DNA of 64,000 nucleotides from Lachnospiraceae bacterium (GTDB lineage: Bacteria > Bacillota > Clostridia > Lachnospirales > Lachnospiraceae): contig JAGBHK010000045.1 of assembly GCA_017935565.1 (NCBI GenBank), forward strand, positions 1-64,000, given 5' to 3'. The notes below the pieces were generated by a model. That model was given only the letters and a program-made list of their open reading frames with translations. It did no database searches and was not told where the DNA came from. Shown here piece by piece: positions 23,922 through 32,075 of the stretch. Position 1 is the stretch's first letter. Each line of letters starts with the position of its first letter. The position numbers and the translations under genes are program-made.

Positions 23922-25196
23922 ATGGTAAAAGCTGTAGTTGGAGCCAACTGGGGTGACGAAGGTAAAGGTAAAATCGTTGATATGCTTGGCGAAAAAGCTG
24001 ACATTATCGTAAGATTTCAAGGAGGAAGTAATGCGGGGCATACTATTAAGAATAGTTATGGTAAATTTGCATTGCATATACTTCCATCAGGAGTGTTCTA
24101 TGATCATACTACAAGTATTATTGGTAATGGTGTTGCTTTAAACATACCTGATTTGATTAAAGAAATTAATGATATCGTATCAAAAGGCGTACCAATGCCA
24201 AAGATTTTAGTGTCAGATAGGGCGCAGATTGTTATGCCATACCATCAGCTTTTTGACGCATGTGAAGAAGAAAGACTTGGCGGAAAGGCTTTTGGCTCAA
24301 CAAAGTCAGGAATTGCTCCTTTTTATTCAGATAAATATTCAAAGATTGGATTTCAGGTTTCGGAACTTTTTGATGAAGAAGTTCTTGTTGAAAAGGTTGA
24401 AAGAGTATGTGAATTAAAGAATATTCTCTTACAGCACTTATATCACAAGGCTCCTATCGATAAGAATGAGTTGTTAGAAACATTGCATAACTATAGAGAT
24501 ATGATTGCTCCATATGTTGCGGATACAGCGGTAATTATTCGTGAAGCATTGGAAGCAGATAAAACAGTTCTTCTTGAAGGACAGCTCGGTACACTAAAAG
24601 ATACAGATTTTGGTATCTATCCTATGGTTACATCATCATCTACGCTTGCAGGATACGGTGCGGTAGGTGCAGGAATACCTCCATACGAGATTAAAGATAT
24701 TATTGCTGTTTGTAAGGCGTATTCAAGTGCAGTAGGTGCTGGTGCATTTGTAAGTGAAATTTTTGGTGAAGAAGCAGACGAACTTAGAAAACGTGGTGGT
24801 GACGGCGGCGAGTTCGGTGCAACAACAGGTCGTCCAAGAAGAATGGGATGGTTTGATTGTGTTGCTTCTAGATATGGCGTTAAGATGCAAGGTGCCACAG
24901 AGGTTGCACTTACAGTTATTGATGTACTTGGATATCTTGATGAACTTCCGGTATGTGTTGGCTATGAAATTGATGGCGTAGTTACAAAAGAATTCCCTAA
25001 TACTACAAAACTTGCAAAGGCTAAACCAGTATACGAAGTTCTTCCGGGATGGAAGGAAGATGTAAGCGAAATTAGAGAATATGACAAACTTCCAGAAAAT
25101 TGTAGAAAATACATTGAGTTCATTGAAAAGGAAATAGGTGTTAAGATTACAATGGTTTCAAATGGACCAAGAAGAGAGGATATTATATATCGATAA
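23922..25196 (+). CDS. purA: Adenylosuccinate synthetase
   Basis: 424 residues. GTP-dependent joining of IMP and aspartate, first step from IMP to AMP. Motifs: N-terminal P-loop-like 'GANWGDEGKGKIVD', 'RFQGGSNAGHTI' with the catalytic His, 'STKSGIAPFYSDKYSK', 'LLEGQLGTLKD' and the late 'TTGRPRRMGWFDCVASRYG'. TAGGAGGAATA gives a strong SD. Monocistronic, ending at a 15-bp hairpin. Confidence 0.97.
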   Translation: MVKAVVGANWGDEGKGKIVDMLGEKADIIVRFQGGSNAGHTIKNSYGKFALHILPSGVFYDHTTSIIGNGVALNIPDLIKEINDIVSKGVPMPKILVSDRAQIVMPYHQLFDACEEERLGGKAFGSTKSGIAPFYSDKYSKIGFQVSELFDEEVLVEKVERVCELKNILLQHLYHKAPIDKNELLETLHNYRDMIAPYVADTAVIIREALEADKTVLLEGQLGTLKDTDFGIYPMVTSSSTLAGYGAVGAGIPPYEIKDIIAVCKAYSSAVGAGAFVSEIFGEEADELRKRGGDGGEFGATTGRPRRMGWFDCVASRYGVKMQGATEVALTVIDVLGYLDELPVCVGYEIDGVVTKEFPNTTKLAKAKPVYEVLPGWKEDVSEIREYDKLPENCRKYIEFIEKEIGVKITMVSNGPRREDIIYR

Positions 25197-25227
25197 AAGA
25201 TTGTTCTTTTGTAAAAATTATGATTAC

Positions 25228-25265
25228 AAAGGCTTTTGTTACAGCGGTAACAGAAGCCTTTAGTT
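25228..25265 (+). terminator. Terminator after purA
   Basis: 15-bp stem with one G-U pair (25228-25242 with 25247-25261) and a 4-nt loop. The following U-run is short, so some read-through into deoC is possible. Confidence 0.65.
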
Positions 25266-25299
25266 GCAAAAAAGTAATATAGTTATATGGAGGTAAAAT

Positions 25300-25938
25300 A
25301 TGTTGAATAGTAAATTGTTTGACCACACTATTTTAAAACCAGATGCTTCAAAAGAAGCTGTAGAAAAAATTTGTAAAGAAGCTTTACAGTACGATTTTGC
25401 ATCTGTATGTGTGAATCAGTACAGAACAAAAATGGTTGCAGATATGCTTAAGGGTTCGGATGTAAAGGTGTGTACAGTAGTAGGATTTCCTTTAGGAGCA
25501 GTGTCTACAGAAGTAAAAGTTTTTGAAACTAAAGCAGCCATAAACGATGGTGCAACAGAGATTGATATGGTTATCAATGTTGGCGCTATTAAGGATGGCG
25601 ATTATGAATATGTTGAAAATGACATTAGAAAAGTCAAAGAAGCATGTGGAGACATTACATTAAAGGTTATTATTGAAACTTGTCTTTTGACAGATGAACA
25701 AAAAGAAAAAGCCTGCGAACTTTCGATGAAGGCTAATGCAGACTTTGTTAAAACATCAACTGGTTTTTCAACAGGTGGAGCTACAAAAGAAGATGTTGCT
25801 CTTATGAGAAAAACAGTGGGTGCTGTATGTAAAGTTAAGGCTTCTGGTGGCATCAGAGATGCGGCAACAGCAAAACTTATGGTTGACGCAGGTGCCGATA
25901 GACTCGGTACGAGCGCAACGGTAAATATTATTTTGTAG
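25300..25938 (+). CDS. deoC: Deoxyribose-phosphate aldolase
   Basis: 212 residues, class I aldolase. Cleaves 2-deoxyribose 5-phosphate to glyceraldehyde 3-phosphate and acetaldehyde in deoxynucleoside catabolism. The Schiff-base lysine is Lys151 in 'DFVKTSTGF' and the second catalytic lysine is Lys180 in 'KVKASGGIR'; '[11 protein letters not shown]' opens the protein. TGGAGG precedes the ATG. Not linked to other deo genes here. The stop lies 11 bp inside a convergent membrane-protein gene. Confidence 0.96.
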   Translation: MLNSKLFDHTILKPDASKEAVEKICKEALQYDFASVCVNQYRTKMVADMLKGSDVKVCTVVGFPLGAVSTEVKVFETKAAINDGATEIDMVINVGAIKDGDYEYVENDIRKVKEACGDITLKVIIETCLLTDEQKEKACELSMKANADFVKTSTGFSTGGATKEDVALMRKTVGAVCKVKASGGIRDAATAKLMVDAGADRLGTSATVNIIL

Positions 25939-26173
25939 AATCATCACTTTCGGCAATTTGTTTTGCTTTCTTTTCAGCATAAGACTTTAAAAAGTCTGCA
26001 GTTGCAAAGAAAACAAATAACATAATTGGAAATAGTACAGAAGTAATGAGTGATGCAATAAACAAGGTATTACTTGCCTCGCTACCAATAATCGCTGCAA
26101 CTAATGTTATTATATATAATGCTACTAAAATAATTATCGTAATAATTGCTAAAATACGTTTTATGTTTTTCAT
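25928..26173 (-). CDS. Small two-helix membrane protein
   Basis: 81 residues: a Lys/Arg-rich start, helices at about 8-29 and 38-62, and a charged C-terminal tail ('[19 protein letters not shown]'). No family recognised. AAAGGG precedes the ATG and a good promoter lies upstream (26204-26232). Its 3' end overlaps deoC by 11 bp in convergent orientation, with no terminator between them. Confidence 0.7.
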   Translation of the reverse strand: MKNIKRILAIITIIILVALYIITLVAAIIGSEASNTLFIASLITSVLFPIMLFVFFATADFLKSYAEKKAKQIAESDDSTK

Positions 26174-26203
26174 ATGTTTGTCCCTTTCTAAATATATAAT
26201 TGT

Positions 26204-26232
26204 ATGATAACATAAAAAATAACACTAGTCAA
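26204..26232 (-). promoter_or_regulatory. Promoter of the small membrane protein gene
   Basis: Minus-strand TTGACT (26227-26232), 17-bp spacer, TATCAT (26204-26209) with an extended -10 TG. Confidence 0.7.
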
Positions 26233-26308
26233 TGACGATAAAATGTGATATAATTATGTATTGATTGACAAAATTTGACACAATGAATTATCGGAATGGA
26301 GGATAATG

Positions 26309-26836
26309 ATGGAAAATCAGAATGAAAAAGAATACACATTGCTTGAGACATGGAGAGGTTTAGCTTATGCTTCTCAGAAAACTCAGAGAGAAAGCGACAT
26401 GTTTTGGGCTAATTACTTTAATTTAGAAAAAGGAATTTATGAGCAGATTTTAGCTACACCTGATACAGTTGTTACAGGTACAGTTAAAGAACTCGCATCA
26501 AAATATAATGTTGAATTACTTATTATGGTTGGTTTCCTTGATGGTATTAATGATTCATTAAAGAATCCTAATCCTATTGAAGAGATGACAGAAGATACAG
26601 AAGTAAATTTAGGATATGATATCGAACTTCTTTACAAGAATATGGTTGAAGCTAAAGCTGAATGGTTATACACATTAGATGCTTGGAATTCACTTATTCC
26701 TGATGAAAATAGAAGAAAAGAACTTTACAAAGAACAGAAGAGTTCACATACAGTTGTAAAGGATAAGAAGATTGGTAGAAATGAACCATGTCCATGTGGT
26801 TCAGGTAAGAAGTACAAATTCTGCTGTGGTAAGTAG
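26309..26836 (+). CDS. SEC-C motif protein
   Basis: 175 residues. The last 22 residues are a SEC-C zinc motif like the SecA C-terminus ('[19 protein letters not shown]', ligands C-x-C and C-C). The first 135 residues are helical, acidic and unassigned ('[23 protein letters not shown]'). Two adjacent ATGs are possible; 26309 has GGAGG 6 nt upstream. The motif in SecA binds zinc and contacts SecB or ribosomes; in stand-alone proteins the role is unclear. Confidence 0.75.
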   Translation: MENQNEKEYTLLETWRGLAYASQKTQRESDMFWANYFNLEKGIYEQILATPDTVVTGTVKELASKYNVELLIMVGFLDGINDSLKNPNPIEEMTEDTEVNLGYDIELLYKNMVEAKAEWLYTLDAWNSLIPDENRRKELYKEQKSSHTVVKDKKIGRNEPCPCGSGKKYKFCCGK

Positions 26837-26861
26837 AAAAAAAGATAGGGTGTTTTGATTA

Positions 26862-27989
26862 ATGCAATATAGAAACTTCGGTAAAACAGGTATTAGCATT
26901 TCATCATTAGGAATTGGGACTAAGAGACTTCCTACAACTATTGATGGTAACGGCAGAATATCTGTTGATAAAGATAAATCAACTGAAATTATTAGAAAAG
27001 CTATAGATAGTGGTATCAATTACATAGATTCAGCATATTCGTACTATGATGGCGAGGCTGAAAAAATGCTTGGTAGCGCTCTTATGAATGGTTATAGAGA
27101 AAAGGTATATATTGCTACAAAATGTCCACTTTGGCTTATAAAAAGTCCAGAGGATTTTGATAGGATTCTAGATGAACAGTTAGAACGACTTCAGGTGGAT
27201 TATATAGATTTTTATATGTTCCATTCGATGAATTCGATTAATTGGAATGATGTTGTGTTGACGTATCGTCTATTAGATAAGATGGATGAAGCGAAGAAAT
27301 CTGGTAAAATAAGATTTGTTGGATTTTCATATCATGACAATTATGACATGTTTGAAACTGCTCTTAGGATATATGATTGGGATTTTTGTCAGATTCAGAT
27401 GAATTATCTTAATTATGATAAAGAAGCTACATTTGAAGGTATGCAATTGGCCTATTCAAAGGGGATAGGGATAGTTGTTATGGAAGTGTTGGCTGAAGGT
27501 AAATTAGCTAATCCACCTGTTAATGTGGCGAATACATTATGGGATATGAAATCCGCGGTTGAGTGGGCTTACGACTACGTATGGGATAAGGTGGCTGTAA
27601 GCGTCGCTTTGACGGGAGTTAACAATTTAGAACACCTACAGGAAAATATTATATATGCTAATAGGTCTTATACGGGGATGTTATTCCCGAAAGAAGAGGC
27701 TATGTTCTTAACGGCAAAAGAGATTTATGATACAATACCGTTGGTTAATTGTAATAAATGTTCATATTGTATGCCATGCCCTAGAGGAATAAATATTCCA
27801 AGAGTTTTTGATGCATACAATCAGCTGGCGATTAAAGGAAAAGAGGAAGCTCTAAAACTTTATTCGACTAATAAAATTAAAGCAAATCAGTGCAGTGGGT
27901 GTAAGACTTGTGAGAAAGCCTGTCCTAACAGAGTAAAAATAAGTGAACAGATGAAGCAGATTGATAAGATTTTTTCTGAAATTGTTTAG
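26862..27989 (+). CDS. Aldo/keto reductase with C-terminal ferredoxin-like domain
   Basis: 375 residues. Residues 1-270 are an aldo/keto reductase barrel: 'GKTGISISSLGIGTKRLP', catalytic Asp-x-x-x-Tyr in 'YIDSAYSYYDGE', Lys in 'IATKCPL', and His in 'FYMFHSMN'. Residues 290-375 carry a four-Cys set C-x-x-C-x-x-C-x-x-x-C-P ('CNKCSYCMPCPRG') and C-x-x-C-x-x-C-x-x-x-C-P ('CSGCKTCEKACPN'), enough for two 4Fe-4S clusters. Such fusions are common in strict anaerobes; substrate unknown. Confidence 0.9.
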   Translation: MQYRNFGKTGISISSLGIGTKRLPTTIDGNGRISVDKDKSTEIIRKAIDSGINYIDSAYSYYDGEAEKMLGSALMNGYREKVYIATKCPLWLIKSPEDFDRILDEQLERLQVDYIDFYMFHSMNSINWNDVVLTYRLLDKMDEAKKSGKIRFVGFSYHDNYDMFETALRIYDWDFCQIQMNYLNYDKEATFEGMQLAYSKGIGIVVMEVLAEGKLANPPVNVANTLWDMKSAVEWAYDYVWDKVAVSVALTGVNNLEHLQENIIYANRSYTGMLFPKEEAMFLTAKEIYDTIPLVNCNKCSYCMPCPRGINIPRVFDAYNQLAIKGKEEALKLYSTNKIKANQCSGCKTCEKACPNRVKISEQMKQIDKIFSEIV

Positions 27990-28011
27990 TTTTTAAGGAA
28001 AGGTTATTGGA

Positions 28012-28923
28012 ATGAAAAAGAAGTTATTATTTATTTACAACGCAAAATCAGGTAAAGCTAAGATGAGAACTTATCTTGCCGATGTTATAGACACCTTTGT
28101 AAAAGAAGGTTATAGAGTAGAAGCGTATCCAACACAGTCAATGGGTGACGCCAGACGTAAAGTTAACGAGCTGGGAAAGAAATACGATCTTATCGTTTGT
28201 AGTGGTGGTGATGGAACGCTGAATGAAGTTATTTCAGGTGTTATGGACATTGACAAGGACCCGATAATTGGTTATATTCCATCAGGTTCTACTAATGATT
28301 TTGCTGCGAGCATTAAACTGCCAAAAGAAATTACGAACAGTATGAAAGTTGCTGTTAAGGGTACACCTATTAGTGTTGACGTAGGCAGTTTTAATGAGTC
28401 AAGAAACTTCATATACATTGCGGCATTTGGTATATTTACATCAGTATCGTATCAAACATCGCAGACATTGAAAAATGCCCTTGGTCATACAGCATATGTT
28501 ATTGAGGGTGTGAAAAATATTGGTGAGATTACAAAATCATATCATATGAAATTCCGCTTTGATGGTAAAGTGATTGAGGATAATTTTATTTATGGTATGA
28601 TAACTAATACTAAATCAGTTGGTGGTTTTGCTAATATTACAGGAAATAATGTTGTACTTAATGATGGTCTTTTCGAGGTAACATTGGTTAAGGAAGTAAA
28701 GAACGCTGTTTCATTGGAAAGTGTATTAGAAGCAATGATTAATACTAAGAAAAAGAGCGAATATGTATATCGCTTTAAGACTTCATCATTGACTATAAGT
28801 TCAAAAGAACCTGTAGCTTGGGTACTTGATGGTGAAAGTGGTGGTTCTCACAAACGAGTTAAGATAAACAATCACAAAAAAGCTGTCAAGATTATGTCAG
28901 GTTTAAAGAAAAAGAAAGCATAA
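28012..28923 (+). CDS. Diacylglycerol kinase-family lipid kinase
   Basis: 303 residues with the DAGK catalytic domain: 'LFIYNAKSGKAKM' at the start, the nucleotide loop G-G-D-G-T-L-N-E-V (about 64-72) and 'GYIPSGSTNDFAASI'. Related to YegS/BmrU/DgkB, which phosphorylate diacylglycerol or similar lipids. AAGGAAAGG precedes the ATG. The gene is 22 nt after the aldo/keto reductase and 46 nt before rpoD, so a run of cotranscribed genes is likely. Confidence 0.88.
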   Translation: MKKKLLFIYNAKSGKAKMRTYLADVIDTFVKEGYRVEAYPTQSMGDARRKVNELGKKYDLIVCSGGDGTLNEVISGVMDIDKDPIIGYIPSGSTNDFAASIKLPKEITNSMKVAVKGTPISVDVGSFNESRNFIYIAAFGIFTSVSYQTSQTLKNALGHTAYVIEGVKNIGEITKSYHMKFRFDGKVIEDNFIYGMITNTKSVGGFANITGNNVVLNDGLFEVTLVKEVKNAVSLESVLEAMINTKKKSEYVYRFKTSSLTISSKEPVAWVLDGESGGSHKRVKINNHKKAVKIMSGLKKKKA

Positions 28924-28969
28924 GGGTAAAGTTGGGTAGTTACACAAGGGAAAAAGGAAGGATATCTTT

Positions 28970-30085
28970 ATGAACGAAGAAAAATTTTTGGAATGTCTTA
29001 AACAACTTGTTGAATTAGGTAACCAGAAAAAAGGTGTACTTGAAGTATCAGATGTTGATAGTTTCTTTAAAGGGTACGAGATGACAACTGAACAGATGGA
29101 AGCAGTTTATCAGTATCTTGAAGATAATAAGATTGATGTTTTGACAATTTTAGCAGATGATTCTATTGACGAAGATTTGTTGTTAGAGCCAACAGAAGAA
29201 GATTTTGAATTGGAAGAAAATATAGATTTAGATGCTATTGACTTACTTGAAGGTATAGGAACAGAAGACCCGGTTAGAATGTACTTAAAAGAAATTGGTA
29301 CTGTACCTCTTTTGACAGCGGAAGAAGAGTTGAAACTTGCAAAAAGAAAAGCGGAAGGAGATGTTGCTGCAAAGGAACGTCTTATCGAAGCTAACTTACG
29401 TTTGGTTGTAAGTATTGCAAAAAGATACACAGGTAGAGGAATGAGTTTCCTTGATTTAGTTCAGGAAGGAAATTTGGGTCTTATAAAAGGCGTAGAAAAG
29501 TTTGATTCTGAAAAGGGATTTAAACTTAGTACTTATGCTACATGGTGGATTAGACAGTCAGTTACAAGAGCATTGGCTGACCAGGCTAGAACTATTCGTG
29601 TACCTGTTCATATGGTTGAAACTATTAATAGAATGTCAAAGATGCAAAGAAAGCTTACTCTTGATTTAGGTTATGAACCTACAACAAAAGAATTGGCAGA
29701 TGCTCTTGGAATGACAGAGGAAAAGGTTTTGGAAATTATGCAGATTGCAAGAGAACCAGCTTCGCTTGAGACTCCTATTGGTGAGGAGGATGATTCAAAC
29801 TTAGGTGATTTTGTTGCAGATAATAATACAGTTACACCTGAGCAAAATATTGAGTCTGTAATGCTTAGAGAGCATATTGACATATTACTTGAAGATTTAA
29901 AAGACAGAGAAAAACAGGTAATTATATTAAGATTTGGTTTAGAAGACGGTCATCCAAGAACATTGGAAGAAGTAGGAAAAGAATTCAATGTAACACGTGA
30001 GCGTATTAGACAGATTGAGGCAAAAGCTTTGCGTAAATTAAGAAACCCTGTTAGAAGTAAAAAAATCAAAGACTTTTTGATTTAA
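28970..30085 (+). CDS. rpoD: Primary sigma factor RpoD/SigA
   Basis: 371 residues, the short Gram-positive type. Order: an acidic region 1.1-like N-terminus, region 1.2 '[11 protein letters not shown]' (about 103), region 2 '[28 protein letters not shown]' with 2.4 '[13 protein letters not shown]' for -10 recognition, region 3, and region 4 ending '[29 protein letters not shown]' for -35 binding. AAGGAAGG precedes the ATG. dnaG, its usual neighbour, is absent; upstream is a lipid kinase gene. Confidence 0.97.
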   Translation: MNEEKFLECLKQLVELGNQKKGVLEVSDVDSFFKGYEMTTEQMEAVYQYLEDNKIDVLTILADDSIDEDLLLEPTEEDFELEENIDLDAIDLLEGIGTEDPVRMYLKEIGTVPLLTAEEELKLAKRKAEGDVAAKERLIEANLRLVVSIAKRYTGRGMSFLDLVQEGNLGLIKGVEKFDSEKGFKLSTYATWWIRQSVTRALADQARTIRVPVHMVETINRMSKMQRKLTLDLGYEPTTKELADALGMTEEKVLEIMQIAREPASLETPIGEEDDSNLGDFVADNNTVTPEQNIESVMLREHIDILLEDLKDREKQVIILRFGLEDGHPRTLEEVGKEFNVTRERIRQIEAKALRKLRNPVRSKKIKDFLI

Positions 30086-30096
30086 GAATAAGATAC

Positions 30097-30131
30097 AAAG
30101 GCTGGTGCAAACAATTGCAGCAGCCTTTTGT
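30097..30131 (+). terminator. rpoD terminator
   Basis: 8-bp stem (30097-30104 with 30121-30128) extended by TGC/GCA across a G-G mismatch, then TTTTG. Confidence 0.7.
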
Positions 30132-30156
30132 GGCATTGTGAATAGAATGGAGATTA

Positions 30157-30290
30157 GTGTGAAAAATCACACTGATGTGCTGATTTTTCACACGGCTTTT
30201 TGTGCCGAAGCGTCACAAAGAAGCCTTGATGCGACAACAGAAATCGCATACGCGAATTTCTGTTGCGCGATTCCTACGCTACGCTTCGGA
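30157..30290. other. Structured GC-rich intergenic island
   Basis: Three nested or serial palindromes: a perfect 13-bp stem (30157-30169 with 30181-30193), a 9-bp outer stem (30205-30213 with 30281-30289), and inside it a 10-bp stem in the CAACAGAAAT/ATTTCTGTTG region (about 30234-30263) extended by GCG/CGC with a bulged A. Base composition is clearly higher in GC than the surroundings. It lies between the rpoD terminator and the aminopeptidase RBS, so it forms that gene's leader. No aptamer class is recognised. Similar islands occur at 39052-39135 and 50173-50219. Confidence 0.6.
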
Positions 30291-30302
30291 ATGGAGAATA
30301 GT

Positions 30303-32075
30303 ATGATATTAGACAAAATTAGACAGATAATGAAAGAAAAAAATGCGGCAGCTTATGTTGTTTTAAGTGATGATTATCATAATTCAGAATATGTAAATGA
30401 TTTTTTTAAGTTTAGAGCATATATATCTGGTTTTACAGGTTCCGCTGGAACTTTGGTGATTACAAAGGATAAAGCGGGGTTGTGGACTGATGGAAGATAT
30501 TTTATACAGGCAGATAAGCAGCTTATGGGAACTGGTATTGATTTGTACAAAATGGGAACGGAAGGAACTGAAACTGTAGAAGAGTTTTTGTTAAATAATT
30601 TATCATCTTCTGATAAGGTTTTTGTTGATGGTAGAACATTAAGTTACAAAGCAGGTATTAATCTCGTAGAAAAACTTGATAGTAAGGGTATTAGTCTCGT
30701 TTATGATGTGGACTTTTCCAATGATGTTTGGGAAAATAGACCTAGTATGCCATGCGAAAAAGCATATGATTTAGATGTTAAATATGCTGGCGAAACAAGA
30801 GAAAGTAAAATTGAAAGACTTAGAAAATCAATAATGGAAAATAATTGTACATCAATGGTTTGTTCTGCGTTAGACGATATTTGTTGGCTATTAAATATTC
30901 GCGGAAATGATGTAAAGTATAATCCTGTTGTTATGTCATATTTAATTGTAACTTTAGATAAGGTTTTTCTCTATGTTTCTAAAGAGGCCATTGATAATGA
31001 ATTAATCTCACAACTTGGTGGTATTACAGTTAAAGAATATAATGATTTTTATGAGGATATTAAGACGTTTAGAAACATTGATTCAAATGGTACGGTATTG
31101 GTAGATGATTCGAAAACGAACTATACTATAGGTAAAACATTGGCAGATATAGTCAATGTTAAAATAGAACCTAGTCCGATTACTAAAATGAAGGCAATTA
31201 AAAATCCAATCGAAATGGAAAACATTAGAAAGGCTCATATTTTTGATGGTATTGCAGTTTCACGTTTTATGTATTATGTAAAAAGTAAAGGGGAAACCAT
31301 TTTAGAAGATGAGTATGAATTAGGTGAACTTATTGCAAAATACAGGGCAATGAATGAAGGATATATGGGCGAAAGTTTTGAACCTATTGTTGCCAGTGGA
31401 CCAAATGGTGCAATGTGCCACTATGAGGCAAAAAAAGGTGAATGTAGTCCGGTTTTAAAAGATACATTTCTTTTGTTTGATACAGGCGGTCAGTATTTAC
31501 TTGGAACAACAGATATTACTAGAACAATAATTGTTGGAACTGCTACTGAAGAAATGAAGAAACATTATACTGCAGTTTTGAAAGGCAATTTAAATCTTGG
31601 AAGTATTAAATTTCCAAAGAATGTTAGGGGCATTAATTTGGATGTTTTGGCAAGAATGGCTCTTTGGGAAATGGGACTTGATTATAATCATGGGACAGGT
31701 CATGGCGTAGGCTATTTCTTAAATGTTCATGAAGGACCAAACAGTATTCGTTTTAGAGGCAATGACAATGTGATTTTTGAAGAAGGTATGTTAACTTCAA
31801 ATGAACCAGGCTATTACGAAGAAGGTAATTACGGAATACGTCTTGAAAATCTTATTATGTGCAAAGAAACTGAAAAGACAGAATATGGACAGTTCATGGA
31901 ATTTGAAACTTATACAATGGTGCCTTTTGATTTGGATGCTATTGATGTAGAAATGCTTAGTGAAAAAGAAAAGAAATTGTTAAATGATTATCACCAAAAT
32001 GTTTATGAGACTATTAGTGCATACTTAAATGATGAGGAAAAGCAGTGGCTTAGGGAGGCTTGTAGAAAAATATGA
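30303..32075 (+). CDS. Xaa-Pro aminopeptidase (M24B, long form)
   Basis: 590 residues, cytoplasmic. Two creatinase-like N-terminal domains (1-300) precede a pita-bread M24 domain. Metal ligands are visible: Asp in 'LFDTGGQYLLGTTDITRT' (two Asp), His in 'HGTGHGVGYFLNVHEGP', Glu in 'MLTSNEPGYYEEGNYGIRLEN' (two Glu). It removes N-terminal residues before proline. The ATG at 30303 has GGAG 6 nt upstream; longer frames run back through the structured island. The stop overlaps the next ATG (ATGA), coupling it to a polysaccharide lyase. Confidence 0.93.
   Translation: MILDKIRQIMKEKNAAAYVVLSDDYHNSEYVNDFFKFRAYISGFTGSAGTLVITKDKAGLWTDGRYFIQADKQLMGTGIDLYKMGTEGTETVEEFLLNNLSSSDKVFVDGRTLSYKAGINLVEKLDSKGISLVYDVDFSNDVWENRPSMPCEKAYDLDVKYAGETRESKIERLRKSIMENNCTSMVCSALDDICWLLNIRGNDVKYNPVVMSYLIVTLDKVFLYVSKEAIDNELISQLGGITVKEYNDFYEDIKTFRNIDSNGTVLVDDSKTNYTIGKTLADIVNVKIEPSPITKMKAIKNPIEMENIRKAHIFDGIAVSRFMYYVKSKGETILEDEYELGELIAKYRAMNEGYMGESFEPIVASGPNGAMCHYEAKKGECSPVLKDTFLLFDTGGQYLLGTTDITRTIIVGTATEEMKKHYTAVLKGNLNLGSIKFPKNVRGINLDVLARMALWEMGLDYNHGTGHGVGYFLNVHEGPNSIRFRGNDNVIFEEGMLTSNEPGYYEEGNYGIRLENLIMCKETEKTEYGQFMEFETYTMVPFDLDAIDVEMLSEKEKKLLNDYHQNVYETISAYLNDEEKQWLREACRKI

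Noticed and set aside
26265-26293. TTGACA at 26265 as promoter of the SEC-C gene
   Set aside because: No -10 at the right distance, and the start site would fall at the Shine-Dalgarno.
30105-30302. N-terminal extension of the Xaa-Pro aminopeptidase
   Set aside because: It would translate the structured island; the ATG at 30303 has a proper SD and matches the family start.
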